This document shows, in pieces, positions 34,565 through 48,292 of a stretch of 64,000 bases of DNA. Each line of letters begins with the position of its first letter. Position 1 is the first letter of the stretch. The notes under the pieces are model-generated. The model made no database searches and had not been told where the DNA came from. It was given only the letters and a program-made list of their open reading frames with translations. The position numbers and the translations under genes were made by a program. The stretch covers positions 177,056 through 241,055 of the forward strand of contig JAKOGI010000423.1 in NCBI GenBank assembly GCA_029747015.1, given 5' to 3'. The DNA comes from Carnegiea gigantea. Taxonomy: Eukaryota > Streptophyta > Magnoliopsida > Caryophyllales > Cactaceae.

Positions 34565-37500
34565 ATGAATGGGACTCAATTCAATGGTAAATCTTGTGGT
34601 TATGAGAAGTCTGCCCCAGGATGCTTGGGAAGAATGGTTAACCTCTTTGACCTAACTTCCAATGTATCAGGAAATCGGCTTCTTACTAACAAACCGCACA
34701 ATGATGGTGATTTCCTTTCTCATATCCGTCGTTTTTTCCCTACTTCTAGAGCTTTGCCATCTAAACTTACTTTTGCTAAAAGGTGTCATGAACAATAGCA
34801 AATTTCTGATTGGTTCTGTTGCTCCCATTTAGCAACTTGGATTGCACACCACCTCGCTGATTGTCTTCTCATGTAGCATTCTACCTTTCCTGTTGCTCGA
34901 AGTTTACCCTTCCTGCAGGGGATAAGTCTACATTTCCAGGAATTTCCTGTCTCTCAATTCATAATTTCCTACATGATACGTATTTATGTTGTTCATTATC
35001 ACTCCATTTGATTATAGCTGGCCCTGTTAGGTGTTTAGATTCCTTGTGTGAGTGAATACAACTATGACAAACTACTGTAACATTCTCTTTTAGGCTTTGG
35101 TGAGTTTGGTCTTCTGTAGGTATATGAGTTAGGATCTTTGATCCTCATTTCCTCCCTCAATGTTTGACTGCTTTCTTTTTGTTTTTCCAGCTTAAGCATT
35201 CTTTTTGTATGCAATGTGCTTGTGCTTTGTAGAGCCTTAGCATTCTCGACTTTTCCTCGGTGTTGAACATGTTACTGAGGTTAGCATGGTTGCAGTGAGT
35301 TAATGTTCTCTCCATCTTTGCATTGATGGTAAGCTGATCAATGTGCAGGGTCTTCTCTATCAAGAAGTCAATCGTACGATTCTGCGCTGCCTAACTTTGC
35401 TGGAGATGAGATGGAAGATGGGGTAATTCTGAGATTGATTGCTGATAATATTCTTCTTGACTTTATTTCTGATTATTATCTCCGTGTAGGTTAGAACTAC
35501 TAACCCTTTACATTCTTTTTTTTTTTAAAAAAAAAAAATATATGCATATATATTATAGATACTTTCTGAATTAAGAAGGTCTTCACCGGGCAAAAAACCG
35601 AATGGAACTCCTGTGAAGATGCTAATGGCTCAAGAAATGTCACAAGACTCGTATCCAAGACAAAATTCACCTAATGTGGTGGCCAGGTTGATGGGCCTTG
35701 ATGCCCTTCCTCAGCAGCACTCTGATTCAGGTGATCAGAGTCGTTCTCAATGTTATTCACGAAATAGCCATCTTGAGAAACCAATTGGATATTGGCGGGA
35801 GAAACATGTGTTTTCTAACACGCATGTCAATCGTGAGGTCCACCGACACCTAGAACAAAGCGAATATAAAGACATATTTGAGATTTGGCAACAGTCACAA
35901 AGGAAAAATTGCAGGAGAGACAATTCTCCACAAAACGGAAGGTGTAGTGAAAACATCAGTGAGAAAAAGTTGGCTCTTATTCGTCAGAAATTTATGGAAG
36001 CCAAACGTCTTGCCACAGACGAGAAGCTACGAGAGACCAAGGAGTTTCAAGATGCTTTGGATGTTTTGAGCTCCAACGGGGAGTTATTTCTCAAAGTTCT
36101 TCAAGAGCCAAATTCTTTGATCTCACGGCATCGTTATGCAGATTCTATTCCTCCACCTACAGAGACCAAGCGAATTACAGTTCTTAGACCTTCAAAAATG
36201 GTGGTTGATGACAAATTTGCTGCACCAGTTAAGAGAAATGAAAAGCAAACGAAGAAGCAACCTCAGGTGAACCATGTGTGGGATAGCCATAATGGCTATT
36301 CTCCTGCTATGTCTACCTGGAAAGCTAATGACACGCCTGCTCAGCCCACTCGGATAGTGTTACTGAAACCTAGCCCAGCAAGAGTTAATAATACTAAAGC
36401 TTCCATTTCAACCCCCTCCTCACCAGGTATTCCACAGAGAGAGAATTTCTTCGAGGGAGCAGAAGATGAGGAGGCTCAAGAAGCAAGGGAGGTGGCAAAG
36501 GAGATCACACTGCGAATGCGTGAAAACTTGGCTGGACATCGGAGAGATGAAACCTTACTTTCTTCAGTTCTGTCTAATGGTTATACAGGGGATGAGAGCT
36601 CTTTTGACAAATCAGAAAATGAATTTGCTACCGGAAATCTTAGTGATTCTGAAGTTATGTCTCCAACTTCCAGGCATTCCTGGGACTATGTCAACAGGTA
36701 TGATAGCCCATGTTCTTCATCTTTCAGTCGTATGTCCTATTCCCCGGAGTCATCGGTTTGCAGGGAAGCAAAGAAGCGGCTTTCTGAGAGATGGGCCATG
36801 CTGGCTTCAAATGGAAATAACGTAGACCAAAGGCACATTCGAAGAAGCTCAAGTACACTGGGTGAAATGCTTGCGCTTTCTGATATTAAGAAGTCTGAAA
36901 TACGTGCAGAAGAGGCTAATGACAAAGATCAAGATCACAGGGCATCAACCTCCAGCCTGAATAGCGGGATGGGTGCCAGAGAAAGTGGAGAGGATTCTCC
37001 CAGGAGTCTTTCAAGATCAAAATCTGTTCCTGTTTCTTCTACAGTTTATGGGGGAAGGTTGAATGTTGAAGTTTCAGACCCAATTCTTTGCAAAGGGGAT
37101 GGTTCAATGGAGGCCGTGAAGACGAAAGTCTCGAAGAGCTCATTTGCTGGGAAGGTCACCAGTTTATTTTTCTCAAGAAATAAGAAAATTAGGAATGAAC
37201 AATCCAGCAAACCACAATCTCCTGATGAATTTCAATTGGTCATTCCTGAAACTTCTGTGAACTCGGCATTTCCTGGGAGGACAAGAAATGAGTATTCTGA
37301 AGTGGGTTTGACTCCTACTTCACGACTACACTGCGGATCCATTAACGGGGATCTGACTGATGGAAGACTTGGACAAGGCATATTTTCTCAGCAGGTACTT
37401 TTGATCCTTGTTCTTATATTATATTGAAGTTCTCTCAGCTTTGGTAGCCAACGTGCCAAAAATTAGATATAATCAGCAGGCTTCTATTCTTTAGCATGGC

Positions 37501-38717
37501 GTACGGAATCATAATCATATTTCCATAGCCTTTCCCTTGAATTGCAAAACAATGTGTTCCTGTTGAAACCTAGATTTTAGAAGATTGCTTATTACTGTAG
37601 AACATAGAGCACGATATATTGATTTAGTCCGATTAATATACGTTTTCCCAAAATTGATAAGTCCTTACTCTTGAAATTTCTGAAGCGTGTTGGTGAAATA
37701 AGCATGCCTTGGCTGTTATTATTTCAGGGAGGTTTATTTGTGTCCCAGCCATCTGTGCCTGGAATTCGAGGAGAAAACCAGGACCACCCCAGTCCAATAT
37801 CTGTGTTGGAGCCTCCATTTGAGGAAGAAAGGGCCACTATTGATTTCTCGCGCAAAATAGAGCCAAACCCATGTGGTATTTAATATCTACTGTGTCAATA
37901 AATCTATTCTTTTTCCCTTTCTTCTTTATGACCTTGCTCGTCTAACTTAACCTTGTTTTTTTTTTAATAACTATACGCAGGAGGGAAGCAAGTCTCTTCT
38001 TGCCTCAGCAGGTCCAACTTGATCGATAAATCCCCGCCAATAGGATCGATTGCCCGGACATTGTCATGGGAAGAATGCTCTGCGGAAACACCCAGTAGTT
38101 ATCCCTTGAATTCCCCCTTCATCTCCCCACGAGTCGAGGACAATGAAGCCGAGTTGCGTTTCTTAGTTAAATCCCTTCTGAAAATGGCGGGACTCGACAA
38201 TGAGGGACAAATGGGCCCAAATTTTGCCAGATGGCACTCATCCGAAAGCCCTTTGGACCCCTTGTTGAGGGACAAATACATCGACCTAACCGCCAAGGAG
38301 CCCCTCCACGACGCTAAGCGGAGGCAACTAAGATCGACCCGGAAGCTGGTTTTCGACTGTGTTAATGCAGCACTCATTGACATCACAGCAGTTGGAACCA
38401 CAGCCAGCCAGTGGACCGATTCAGACTGCAGGGCCCACAGTGGGGTCACGGAAGGCGAGCCAGGGGCATTGGCAGATAAGGTGTGGGGCTGGATGAAGGA
38501 GTGGCTTAGTGGGCAGGTGAAGTTGCTTTCAGCAGTTGATGAGGAGAGTGGGGACAGCAACAGCCTGGTGGAGAGAGTTGTGAGGAAGGAAGTGGTGGGA
38601 AAAGGCTGGGCAGTGCACATGAGATTAGAAATTGATAAAATAGGCAAAGAAATTGAGGGGAAGTTGATTCAGGAACTTGTGGAGGACGCTGTGGTTGAAC
38701 TCACAGGCAGAGGCTGA
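34565..38717 (+). CDS. TRM/LONGIFOLIA-type protein (DUF3741 and DUF4378)
   Basis: Five coding exons (34565-34706, 35349-35422, 35559-37394, 37728-37875, 37981-38717) join in frame with GT-AG introns and encode 978 residues. The N-terminus has CLGRMVNLFDL (about 20-30). Residues 111-120 carry NVVARLMGLD, the DUF3741 signature. A long Ser-rich disordered middle follows, with LRRSSPGKKPNGTPVKM before it and LSERWAMLAS inside it. DUF4378 occupies about 785-975 and ends in a helix, LIQELVEDAVVEL, resembling the C-terminal TON1-recruiting motif. Family members bind TON1 and link it to microtubules, controlling division plane and cell elongation; that is family knowledge, not tested here. From memory it matches Arabidopsis At4g28760 (TRM20 group). 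Its frame is clean throughout, so it is likely functional. Confidence 0.93.
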
Positions 38718-40165
38718 GAATTTTAAGGAACTTCAGAAATAGAGAAACCCATGTTCATTTTTTCTCCCCCATTTTCTTTGTTGTTATATTATTATCAGTT
38801 TTTGGTTAGTAATTATTATTGTTTGAAGTGTATTATTTTGGTGTATCAGTGATAACACAACATTGCTAATGCTTAACCCCGGAGTTCCTGATTCGTCGCT
38901 GCTAATTGCTGCACAGATTGTATATTTCTGCTGACAATGTTTTCTTTTCGAACTTCTGTTTGTCTTTTTTGGCTGAATTTTTAATTGAACTTGGAGGTGA
39001 TGGAGTTGAAGACCGGGGGGGGGGGGGGGGTGAGATCTGGCCGTTGTCATTTGTCTGTGTCTAGAGATTTTCGAGCTTGTGTCGTGTTTGGCTGCATTAG
39101 ATAAAACCGCTCCGGGACTTACGTAGAAAAGAAAAAACTTTTTAAAAATTTAGTTGAGCCGTTAGGTGTGGAACCAGGCTGCCCCCCACTTGCTGTGGCG
39201 TTCTAAATTTCAATCCAAACACCGTTACAAATGTCGTATCGTACCGTTTGGCGGGGGCAAGCATGATTATAAGTATTGTATTGTACTGACTGGCACCAGC
39301 TGAGGTGTACTGCATTGTCGAAATGAGGACGAATATCGGAAATATGAAACGGCACCCGTGTGTACCAAATGAGACCGACTCTTTCAATCAAATATCTCTC
39401 AGTGCCAATTTTTTAAAATTTTTAAATTTTTAAAAATATGGTTCAAAATGACTCTCTTTAACTCTCAAAACTTTTATCATCGCTGCTCGGGCGGGGAACT
39501 CATCGTGTCTCAGTTGTGCTATCAATGGCTTTGGGGATATTAGAATTGGAGAATCTGGTACAATGATATCTACATGCGATATGTTTCGCTTCAATGACAA
39601 AGCAGTAAGATATTTAGAATTTTGAATTTATGCCCTCTTATATGTCATAACCCATAACAAAGTCGTATATAAAAGGCGGGTTTTTGAAACAAATGCTTAT
39701 CAGTTGATGAAGATAGGCATACAGATTGATGAAGAAAGACTTTTAAAATTGATGACGAAACATGTATAGGCATTGATCGATGAAGATGGATTTTCAACAT
39801 TGATGGATGAAAAAAGATCCATAGATTGAAGACGATGGGTTTTTAACACCCCAGGTAGCTTAATTGATGTGAACATGTTGATGTTGTGTGTGGGGATTGA
39901 GTTACTATGAAATTTCTGTCTTGGAGTATCAAAGAGTATTATATAGTTTGAGTTGTATTTACGAAATTACGAATATTAGAAATTGAATTCGAAATATGTT
40001 GTGTTTAAACTCTAGGTAACACATGTGAGTCTGTGACTATATGAGTGTCAAAAATTGAATTGAAATATGGTGGGTTTATATTGTTTTAACTGATGGCATT
40101 ATCTTAATCTCTTTTACTCCACACGGGTGTACTTGTGTTGGACATACAAGAACAGAGAACAGGGA
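38718..40165. other. 3' flank of the TRM gene and intergenic DNA
   Basis: The first few hundred bases are probably 3' UTR. A run of about 18 G lies at 39016-39033. About 39700-39840 carries short repeats of attgatgaa/gatgaaga with no coding sense. Nothing else is recognised. Confidence 0.5.
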
Positions 40166-43100
40166 CATACTAGGAAACAAAGATTGATACCGAGAAGGAT
40201 ACTGGAAAAGAACTTTTGTTTGTGTTAAATAACGCAAACACCAAATCTTTGTGGGATGAACTGACTAATTACAATCAAGGTGTGTTGTGCACCTGTAGCA
40301 AGTGTGATTTTAAGGTCAATTCTAGGCTTGAAGAGTGAAGAGAGAAGAGAAGAAGAACGAGTACACAGGTTCCTTATGGGGCTCAACAAAAATTTATATG
40401 GGACAGTGAGATGAAATTTGTTTGCTACTGGTCCATTGATGCCGTTGAACCGTGTCTATTCAACGATTGTACAGGGAGAACGGGTGAGATTGGCTTCACG
40501 TGCAGCAGAGTAGTGTCGAGACATCGTGGGCTTGACAACACAAGCTAAGCTATAAAAGGAAGAGGACGTGGAGAAGTCAGGGATAGAACTGTTATCTGCA
40601 CCTACTGTAACAGAAGCGGTCGTGAAGCAAGCGAGTATTTCCAATTGGTCGAATACCCAGATTGACGGAGGATCGACCTCGAGAGGCCGGTGGCCGAGGA
40701 AGAAGGACAATGTATCAGTGGCCGTGGCCGCGTTCGTGGAGTGCCTAATCGTGCCAATGCAGCTAACGTCAGCATGATAGGCAACCCGGATGCTGAAAAT
40801 ATCGGTTTACCCATGCTTACCAGTGACCGAAGGCAAACTCTATTAGAGATGGTGAAGATACACAAAGCAAGCACGAACGCGAAATTGTCAGGTATCCCGT
40901 GTATTGTTGACACAGGGCTTTGAACCAAATGATAGGAGAGTTGAACAGTTTGCAAAATCTATGAGAAATACCTAACTGTCCAGTAGGTTTACCAAATGGG
41001 AGAAAAATTCTTCCTACTCAAGGACATACCGAGCTTGATGAAAATGTTGTTCTTAACAATGTACTCTGTTCCTGGATGTGCCTGCAATTTGATTTTTGTA
41101 TCTCAGTTAATAGATGTCTCTGATTGTGGTGTTCAACTTACTAATAAACCGTGTACTATACAAGACTACAATTCGAGGATGCTGATTGGTGACGGTGAAT
41201 GAAGAGGTCGACTTTATTATTTCTACAAGACCTCAAGACCAAATGCATTGGATTGAAGATAGGAAGAGAAAGGCAGAAAGCCCTTTGGAAGTATGACTTA
41301 AGCATTTGGGACATCCATCAGTAACGGCTACCAGTATGATACCTGTAGCGAATTTAGATAGCAATAATAAGTTAGATAAACATTGTGAAGTATGTCACAA
41401 GCTAAACAGACACGTGATAAGTTTTCTTTAAGTAATGATGAAGCTATTGATATTTTTGAGTTAATCCACTTTGATTTAGAGGGACCATATAGGACATCTT
41501 CTTATGGCGACTATTATTGTTTTACTGTTGCGGATGATTGCTCTCATGATGGGCGAGTTTTCTTGTTGATAAAACAGAAGTTTCCAAGTGCATGCTCACT
41601 TTTTTTTGCTATGGATGACAGGTAGTTTAACAAATGGGTTAAATGTGTTCGAAGCAACAATGATACTGAATTTAACAGTTTAAACAGATATTTTCTTGAT
41701 AATGGCATTCTATATCAAACTTTGTGCACAGAAACTCCATACAAAACAGGAGAGTTGAAAGCAAAATTGGCACATATTAAATGTGGCAAGAGCTTTGCGA
41801 TTTCAAGGAACCCTCCCTATTAAATGTTGCGGTGAGTGTATCTTAGTCGTTGGATATTAGATCAACTGAACACCAAGTTTGATTTTGAAAGGGAAAACTC
41901 CCTACGAGATTCTCTATGGAATGAAACCTAAATATGAACATCTCTCGAGTGTCTTTGTTATGCTCATAACCAAAATAGAGGGGGGGGCAATAAATTTGCT
42001 AGCAAACATAGGAAGTGTGTTTTCATTGAGCACCCATATAGAAAGAAAGGCTGGATACTCTATGATTTGGAAAGTGAGGAGTTTTTTTGTATCTAGAGAT
42101 GTAGTTTTTCAAGAGGCTCCATTTCCATATGACAATCATGATGATATTCTGTAAGAATCTACTCCTGACTCTGGTGGAGTTAATCCATGAATCAAGGGCG
42201 GTATTATCATTGAAGAGGAGGAAGAAGAAGAGTTGGACAATTCAGGGGTGGTTTACCACAATCAGAAGGTTGCAGACACAATGAAATGGGTCCAACAAAA
42301 GAAGTCTTAGGTTGGGGTCTACGACACAAACAACCGTCCACTTGGTTGAGAGACTATATCACACATACAATCACAAGCTTAAGTCCATCAAATTCTTTGT
42401 CCACATCAAAGCATCTTCTGGGTACGTTCTATCCAATAACTTACTACATGAATTGCAATAACTTTCCATAAAATCATCGGAAATTCCTTGCAACAAATAC
42501 AATTGATAAGGAACTTATTCATTATGCTGAGGCTTCAATTGATGAGCGTTGGCATAATGCAATGAAAGAGGAGATTCAAGCTCTGGAAAGGAACGACACA
42601 TGGGTTGTCATAGACGTACCACTTGGGGGGAAAAAGATCTTGGGTGCAAGTGGGTCTATACGATCAAATACCGCTCTTATGGCAGTGTCGAGCGATACAA
42701 AGGCACATTAGTCATTCTTGGTAATCATCAAGTTGAAGGCATCGACTACATAAAAACATTTGTACTGGTTCCCAAAATGGTGAAGGTACAAATATTCCTA
42801 GTAGTTGCAACTGCACAAAATTAGGAGTTACATCAAAAGTTTGCAAATCATAGAAACCACTGTATAGATTTAAGCCCTCAATGTTGATTTGCAAAGTTCT
42901 CAAATGCCTTGAAGAACTATGGCTTTAAACAATCATATGGTGATTATTCGTTGGTCTCCCTACAGAAAGGAGATCTTACAGTCCTTGTTCTCGTATATGT
43001 TGATGATTTAATTATTTTAGGCAATACACATAAGGGTATCAAAGATTGCAAACGATATCTAAGCCCATGTTTTCATATGAAATATTTGGATCGGTTGAAA

Positions 43101-43671
43101 CATTTTTAGGGGTGGAAGTGGCTCAGAGGCCATTTTTTTTGTGCCAACAAAAATACGCCCTGGGTATTATATCTGAAGTTGGCTTACTAGGGGGCCAAGC
43201 CAAGCACGCTACCTATGGAACAAAACCATCAATTGCCTTTAGCTGAAGGGCAGCCCCTTTTGCAACCTGGCAGGTATTGCAGATTAGTGGGATGACTTAT
43301 TTATTTGAGTTTTACAAGACATGATTTGACATATTCGGTGGATGTTCCTTCACAATTTATGTAGAACCAAAAGAGGAACATTGGGAGGATGCCTTGCATG
43401 TGGTTCGATACATTAAAGGTAATGCTGGATAAGGAATTGTTCTTTCAACTTCCTATGATCTGCACCTTCATGGTTGCTGTGACGCTGATTCGGGTAGGTG
43501 TACCTTGTTGGTCGATCCCTCACGGGTTGGTTTGTGTAGCTAGATACATCACCTACTTCGTGGAAAACTAAGAAACAACATCGTGTCTCTCGCTATTCTG
43601 ACGAGGCAGAATATCAGGCCATGACAGCTACAACTTGTGAGCTTCTTTTGGACTAAAGGGATCCTATCTGA

Positions 43672-46600
43672 TGTAACGCCCCCAAAATGCTACTGATATA
43701 ATTTACGAAAAAACTGCAGCGGAAGATTTAATAATAGAAGGTGCTACCACTGTCCTGATAAGGACAAGGCTCACTGAATTCATTTGATCTTGCGATTCAT
43801 GTTCAAATTACAATATCTATCAAACTGAAACATTCCAAGACCAAAGTCCATAATAGTTCAACTTCAATACAATAGACTTAATCATACGATTTGCTAACTC
43901 CACTCACACTACACAAGTATATTGAGTATAGACCCAAATTGACCTTGAGGTCCCAACATTTATGCTAAGCTGAATCCACTGTGAGCATCTGATGACTTCG
44001 AACAAAGGGCTTGCTAAATAGAGAAACATGTGATACTTCATCATCTAAAATGGAAAACATGAAAATAATTCGAAAATCTGAGCAAAAACTCAGTTCAGAC
44101 ATTCCTGTACTGTAAAATGAGTATAAAAAAACTGTTGATGGGTACCCCCTTTTGCAATTCATTTAGTTCGCAATAACAATGAAAATGAAAGTAATATGAA
44201 ATTGAATTGCTCATTATTATCTGGATGTGAACCCCTTGCAATGATATGATCTATACATATGTGTACACCTGCCAATCCGATTAAGAGTCGGTCTGAAGCC
44301 GCGCGGGTAAATGATGGGCTGACGCCCTATAGATGATAAGTGACAGGGTCACAAGTCAAATGGCAAATAACTGTATAAATTGATTCATTGATAAACTCAT
44401 TAAGAGTTGTAACTTGATAAACATGTTCTGTTTTCTGAAGATACAGATAATGGACGTACCTTGAGTCTTTAAAAATGTCATCTGACTTAATAAATATGCT
44501 CTGACTTGATAACATTTATGCATAATAGGAACAATAACTAAGCCTCGACTCTATTTTATAAATGTCATTGTAGTTATGTGTAGCCAGTAAATGATCCTTA
44601 CTCACATAATGGAGTAAGTAAAAGTATGTGTAATAGAAAATGAGTAATTAAATGACATACATAACGTGAGTATTTTAATATAATTTCAAAACTGAATAGA
44701 TGAAAGTAATTAAATCCTATATAAAGTAAATGAAAGTAAAATAGTCTGCAATGAGATAAATGAGATTACAAAGGAAAAGGCCTTGATAGTAACAATAGAG
44801 AGAGTGGTTGTAGTCTTTTCTAAAATGGATTGCTGATACGGGTTTAAGGCTTGCTGATATATAACTTGGTTCAAGATAACAGCTAGTACATTAGATCGGC
44901 TTGATAAATACATTTGATACATTCTGAAGTAACTAAATAATAAAGGTTTGAGGTCAAGAGAGATATATCTTGATTCAAAATAGTATAGACTGTAATAACT
45001 TGGTCTGATAAATATGAATACTGAGTCACAACTCTCCCCACTTCTCATCTTTTATTCATAAATTCATTAGATATAGAATTCCACCCCAAATGAATCATTG
45101 AACTCAATAGAAGCTATTAAACTCACTAAACTTGGTATTTTCTTTGAAAAATTCATAAATGATTCAAAGCTCATAAACAAGCTCCCAAATTGTATACTTG
45201 TCTTCTTCTTTCTCATTAATCAGGCTAAAAACTCCATGAAAGTCCATGAATATTCATTTCTCCTTTAAATGACCTTACTTGGTCCAAAATACACAAAATG
45301 AGTGCATGATCAATCTCACTCAATCTTTATTATTGCTCGTTACATAATTACTCAAAATGCTTCCAAAAATCACCAAATTCAAAATACTCAACCAAAATTC
45401 ATGAAATCTTATAGAAAATTTGAAAATAATATGGACAATTTATAGTAAAATTTTTAAAATTTTCCTCCAAATATATGCTGTATAGAAATTGCAATAACAG
45501 CCCAATTTGCACTAAAGTAGGTCAGTTCACTTCAAAAATTCATAACTTTCATCCTTGACCTCAAATGGAGACCTAAAATCCCAATATGAAAATATTAAAA
45601 AGTCCTAAAAAATTTTCATCTACAACACAAAATATGATTCCCACAATAGAGTTTCCAAAATGGGGCTAGAACACAAGTGTGTCAGTTTTGGCCCCATTCT
45701 GCATAGTTTTGGTAAAATGATCATAACTTTTTTTACAGATCTCGGATTAAGGCGATCCAAAATCCATTTGAAAACTAACACACAGAACTATCTATCCACC
45801 AAAAATTATAATTTTTCCATGGGCTGATCATTACCAGTTTAATCTCGAAGTCTGTCCTGTTTTCCTGAAATTTTCAGCCTTCACTGTTTTAGCTTTCTCT
45901 TCCTTTTTCACATAAATCCTCACTTGAAACCATTCCAAGTCACCACAATCAGACATAAAAAGATTATTTAAGGCCTTATATACACAACCATATCAAAATC
46001 ACAATAAATGAAGCAAACAAGCTTGCATTCAACTTTCATGATTCAACTCATTTGATCACACTTCCAATTCATCACACCAATATTAAACATCACTAAACCC
46101 AATAAAAATTGCATAATAATACTTATTTTGATCATATAAACAATAATCATAACTAGAACAATCCCAAAATTAAAAATAAATCAAGATCTAATCAAGGCTT
46201 ATCTCACTTCAAGCTTGAAAGAGAGAGGAGAGAGAAAATAGGTTTAGAGTTTTGATTGTGAATTTTTGACTTATCAAACACTTGGCTGGAATTTTATCTA
46301 GAAAAGTGACTATTAGCTAACCATGGTTAAGCTTAATTATGGTAATTAGTTAGGTTAAAGAATGCAAACTTGTTGGACTTCAAGTTGGGTCGAAATAAGT
46401 TGGGTTCAAGAATAAAATGCTTCGTAACGATAACGTGTTTATATAACTCAAAATTAAATTTTTGCAAGGCTATCAGAATAATAATAATAATAACAATAAT
46501 AACAATAATAATAATAATAATGATAATAATAATAATAATAATTTCTTAAATCATAATTATCGAGGCCTAATATCGATTCATCCGATATTTAATTAATCAA

Positions 46601-46894
46601 CAAAACTTGAATTAATAATCAATGAAACTTGAATTGCAAAATGGGACTTAAATGAAATATCCCCCAACCGGGATGATTAATGTGATAAATGAAAGCGAAA
46701 TATTTAAATGACATAAAGTAATTTGAAAAATATATAAATTGAGTGTAATTGAATTAATAAACATGATTTGATTAAACAAATAACCATGAGTGATTAAATC
46801 CGTAAACATGATAAATTAAATGAATATGCATGATTAATTGAATAAATAAATATGATTTAAATAAATAAATATGGGTTAGGGTCGGGTTATCACA
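43672..46894. mobile_element. 3,223-bp insertion with TG...CA ends, probably a solo LTR
   Basis: The element begins TGTAACGCCCCC and ends GGGTTATCACA, and is flanked by the perfect 5-bp target duplication TCTGA (43667-43671 and 46895-46899). Removing it and one TCTGA rejoins the host RNase H reading frame (GILS..DLGISYAQF). There is no protein-coding domain, PBS or polypurine tract inside, which fits a solo LTR left by recombination between two LTRs of a large element. The TGTAACGCCCC start is like LTRs of some plant Ty3/gypsy families (from memory). Alternatively it could be a non-coding LARD-type element. Confidence 0.85.
46468..46545. repeat. (ATA)n microsatellite with interruptions
   Basis: About 25 ATA/ATAACA/ATG triplet units occur inside the TG...CA insertion. 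The repeat postdates or travelled with that element. Confidence 0.95.
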
Positions 46895-47241
46895 TCTGAT
46901 CTTGGCATATCTTATGCACAATTTTTGGCATTACATTGTGACAATCAGGCCGCCATTCACATATACAAGTACCCGACGTCTCATGTTCAAGCAAAACATG
47001 CTCAAGTTGACTGTCATTTTATTCATAATGAGATCCTAGATGGTGTTATCCAACTTGTTTTGCTCCCTCTCAAGGACAATTAGCAGATATTTTTTTACAA
47101 AAGCATCAGGCAAACAAGAGTTTGATAATTTGGTTAGCAAGTTAGGCATTTGTGATCTTCATACTCCAGCTAGAGGGGGTATTAGGAAACAACGTTTTAT
47201 ATTGAGAAGGATACTAGGAAAGAATTCTTATTTATGTTAAA

Positions 47242-48292
47242 CTAGAAATATCGTTGCTGTAGTTTCTTTTTTGCTAGCACAATATATGGGTGGATGAGGA
47301 ATGATGCAGACACGCAAAAAGTTAAATATATTGTGTCTCTCAAAATTATCAGATATCATTTCATATCAGTTTTTGTATATTGCTCAATTTATTATGCAAA
47401 CAATTTTCTATTTTCAAAAGATGTTAATTGTATTTCAAGGCCAAAGGCATACTAAACTCTTATTTTTAACTCCATACACACACACACATACATACACACA
47501 CACACACACACACGTGCGTGTGTAGTCTATAGGAGTTACAAATGGTGGTACAATACACTTACAATATAATGGGGAAGGGGGTATCGAACTTGAGACCTAA
47601 TGTACCTAGAATCTTAGTTTTAATCACTTGATTGAGACCTCATTGGTTTTTGACTCTGTAATTTAATGCACAGAAAATTTCCGGCAAAAAAATTTGGACA
47701 TAAATCATTAGTAACAAGTTGAATACATTCCTATATCATATGTTCTATTTGCTAAAGGTGAATCTTATGCTTTGTAATTTATCCGAATAATGAAGGTATT
47801 GTTTTTTTCAATGATTGGTTTTTCTTTTGGGGGGCTGTGGGTGGGTGGAGAGGTACTGGAGCTAAAGATTTCATTGATTGATAGCCATATGACTGCTACA
47901 ATCAAAATCAAGTTTGCTACATAAAATCCAAAATATCAAATACATAAAATATGTCTCCTAATAAGCTAAGGTGCAACAAAGTAATGATCGGCTTTATTAT
48001 TCAAGTATTGAGCCCAATCGGGTTTTCAACCATCTAATCTTTTGGTTGAATTAGTTCTTAAACATGGTATCGAAATCTTTCTGAAAGGGAGGTTTTAAGT
48101 TGGAATCTCAGTAGTTGTCATATTAAAGGATTGCTCAAAGTAGGGAAAACTTTTGTAGTATCCATGCTTCAAATCTAAATACATTCATCTAAAGGGGTGT
48201 ATTTAGTATAAAGCTTATTCATGGGACAACGGATGTTGCAGTAAACCATGTCATGCTCCCTTTATTCCTGGGACAACGGATGTTGCAGTGAA
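47242..48292. other. intergenic DNA between two retroelement remnants
   Basis: (CA)n lies at 47474-47515, ending in gtgcgtgtgt. A decayed SINE lies at about 47575-47645. A 21-bp direct repeat (tgggacaacggatgttgcag plus one more base) occurs near 48219 and 48270. No gene is present. Confidence 0.55.
47575..47645 (-). mobile_element. tRNA-derived SINE-like fragment
   Basis: On the - strand an A-box-like TCAATCAAGTGATTAA is followed about 25 nt later by AAGTTCGATACCC, a near-consensus B box. The + strand starts at gggtatcgaacttg (about 47583). The cloverleaf is not closed. Confidence 0.45.

Larger units (their letters stand above)
40170..47241 (+). mobile_element. Ty1/copia retrotransposon remnant, interrupted by an LTR-type insertion
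   Basis: Domains on the + strand in order: GAG (about 40330-40560), a degenerate zinc knuckle (about 40590-40640), GAG-pre-integrase (40996-41202, ending in a CEVCHK zinc finger near 41385), integrase (41392-41930, with LIHFDLEGPYRTSSYGDYY and KTPYEILYGMKPKYEHL), RT (42490-43130, with the intact catalytic box YVDD at about 42996-43007) and RNase H (43380 to 47160, split). Diverged LTR pieces share 'aggaaac..gagaaggatact' at 40170-40229 and 47181-47241. A polypurine tract (AGAGGGGG) lies at 47172-47179. Numerous stops and frame shifts show it is dead. The insertion at 43672-46894 falls within RNase H. Confidence 0.88.

Noticed and set aside
38099..38647. 182-codon frame on the - strand
   Set aside because: It is antisense to the DUF4378 exon of the TRM gene.
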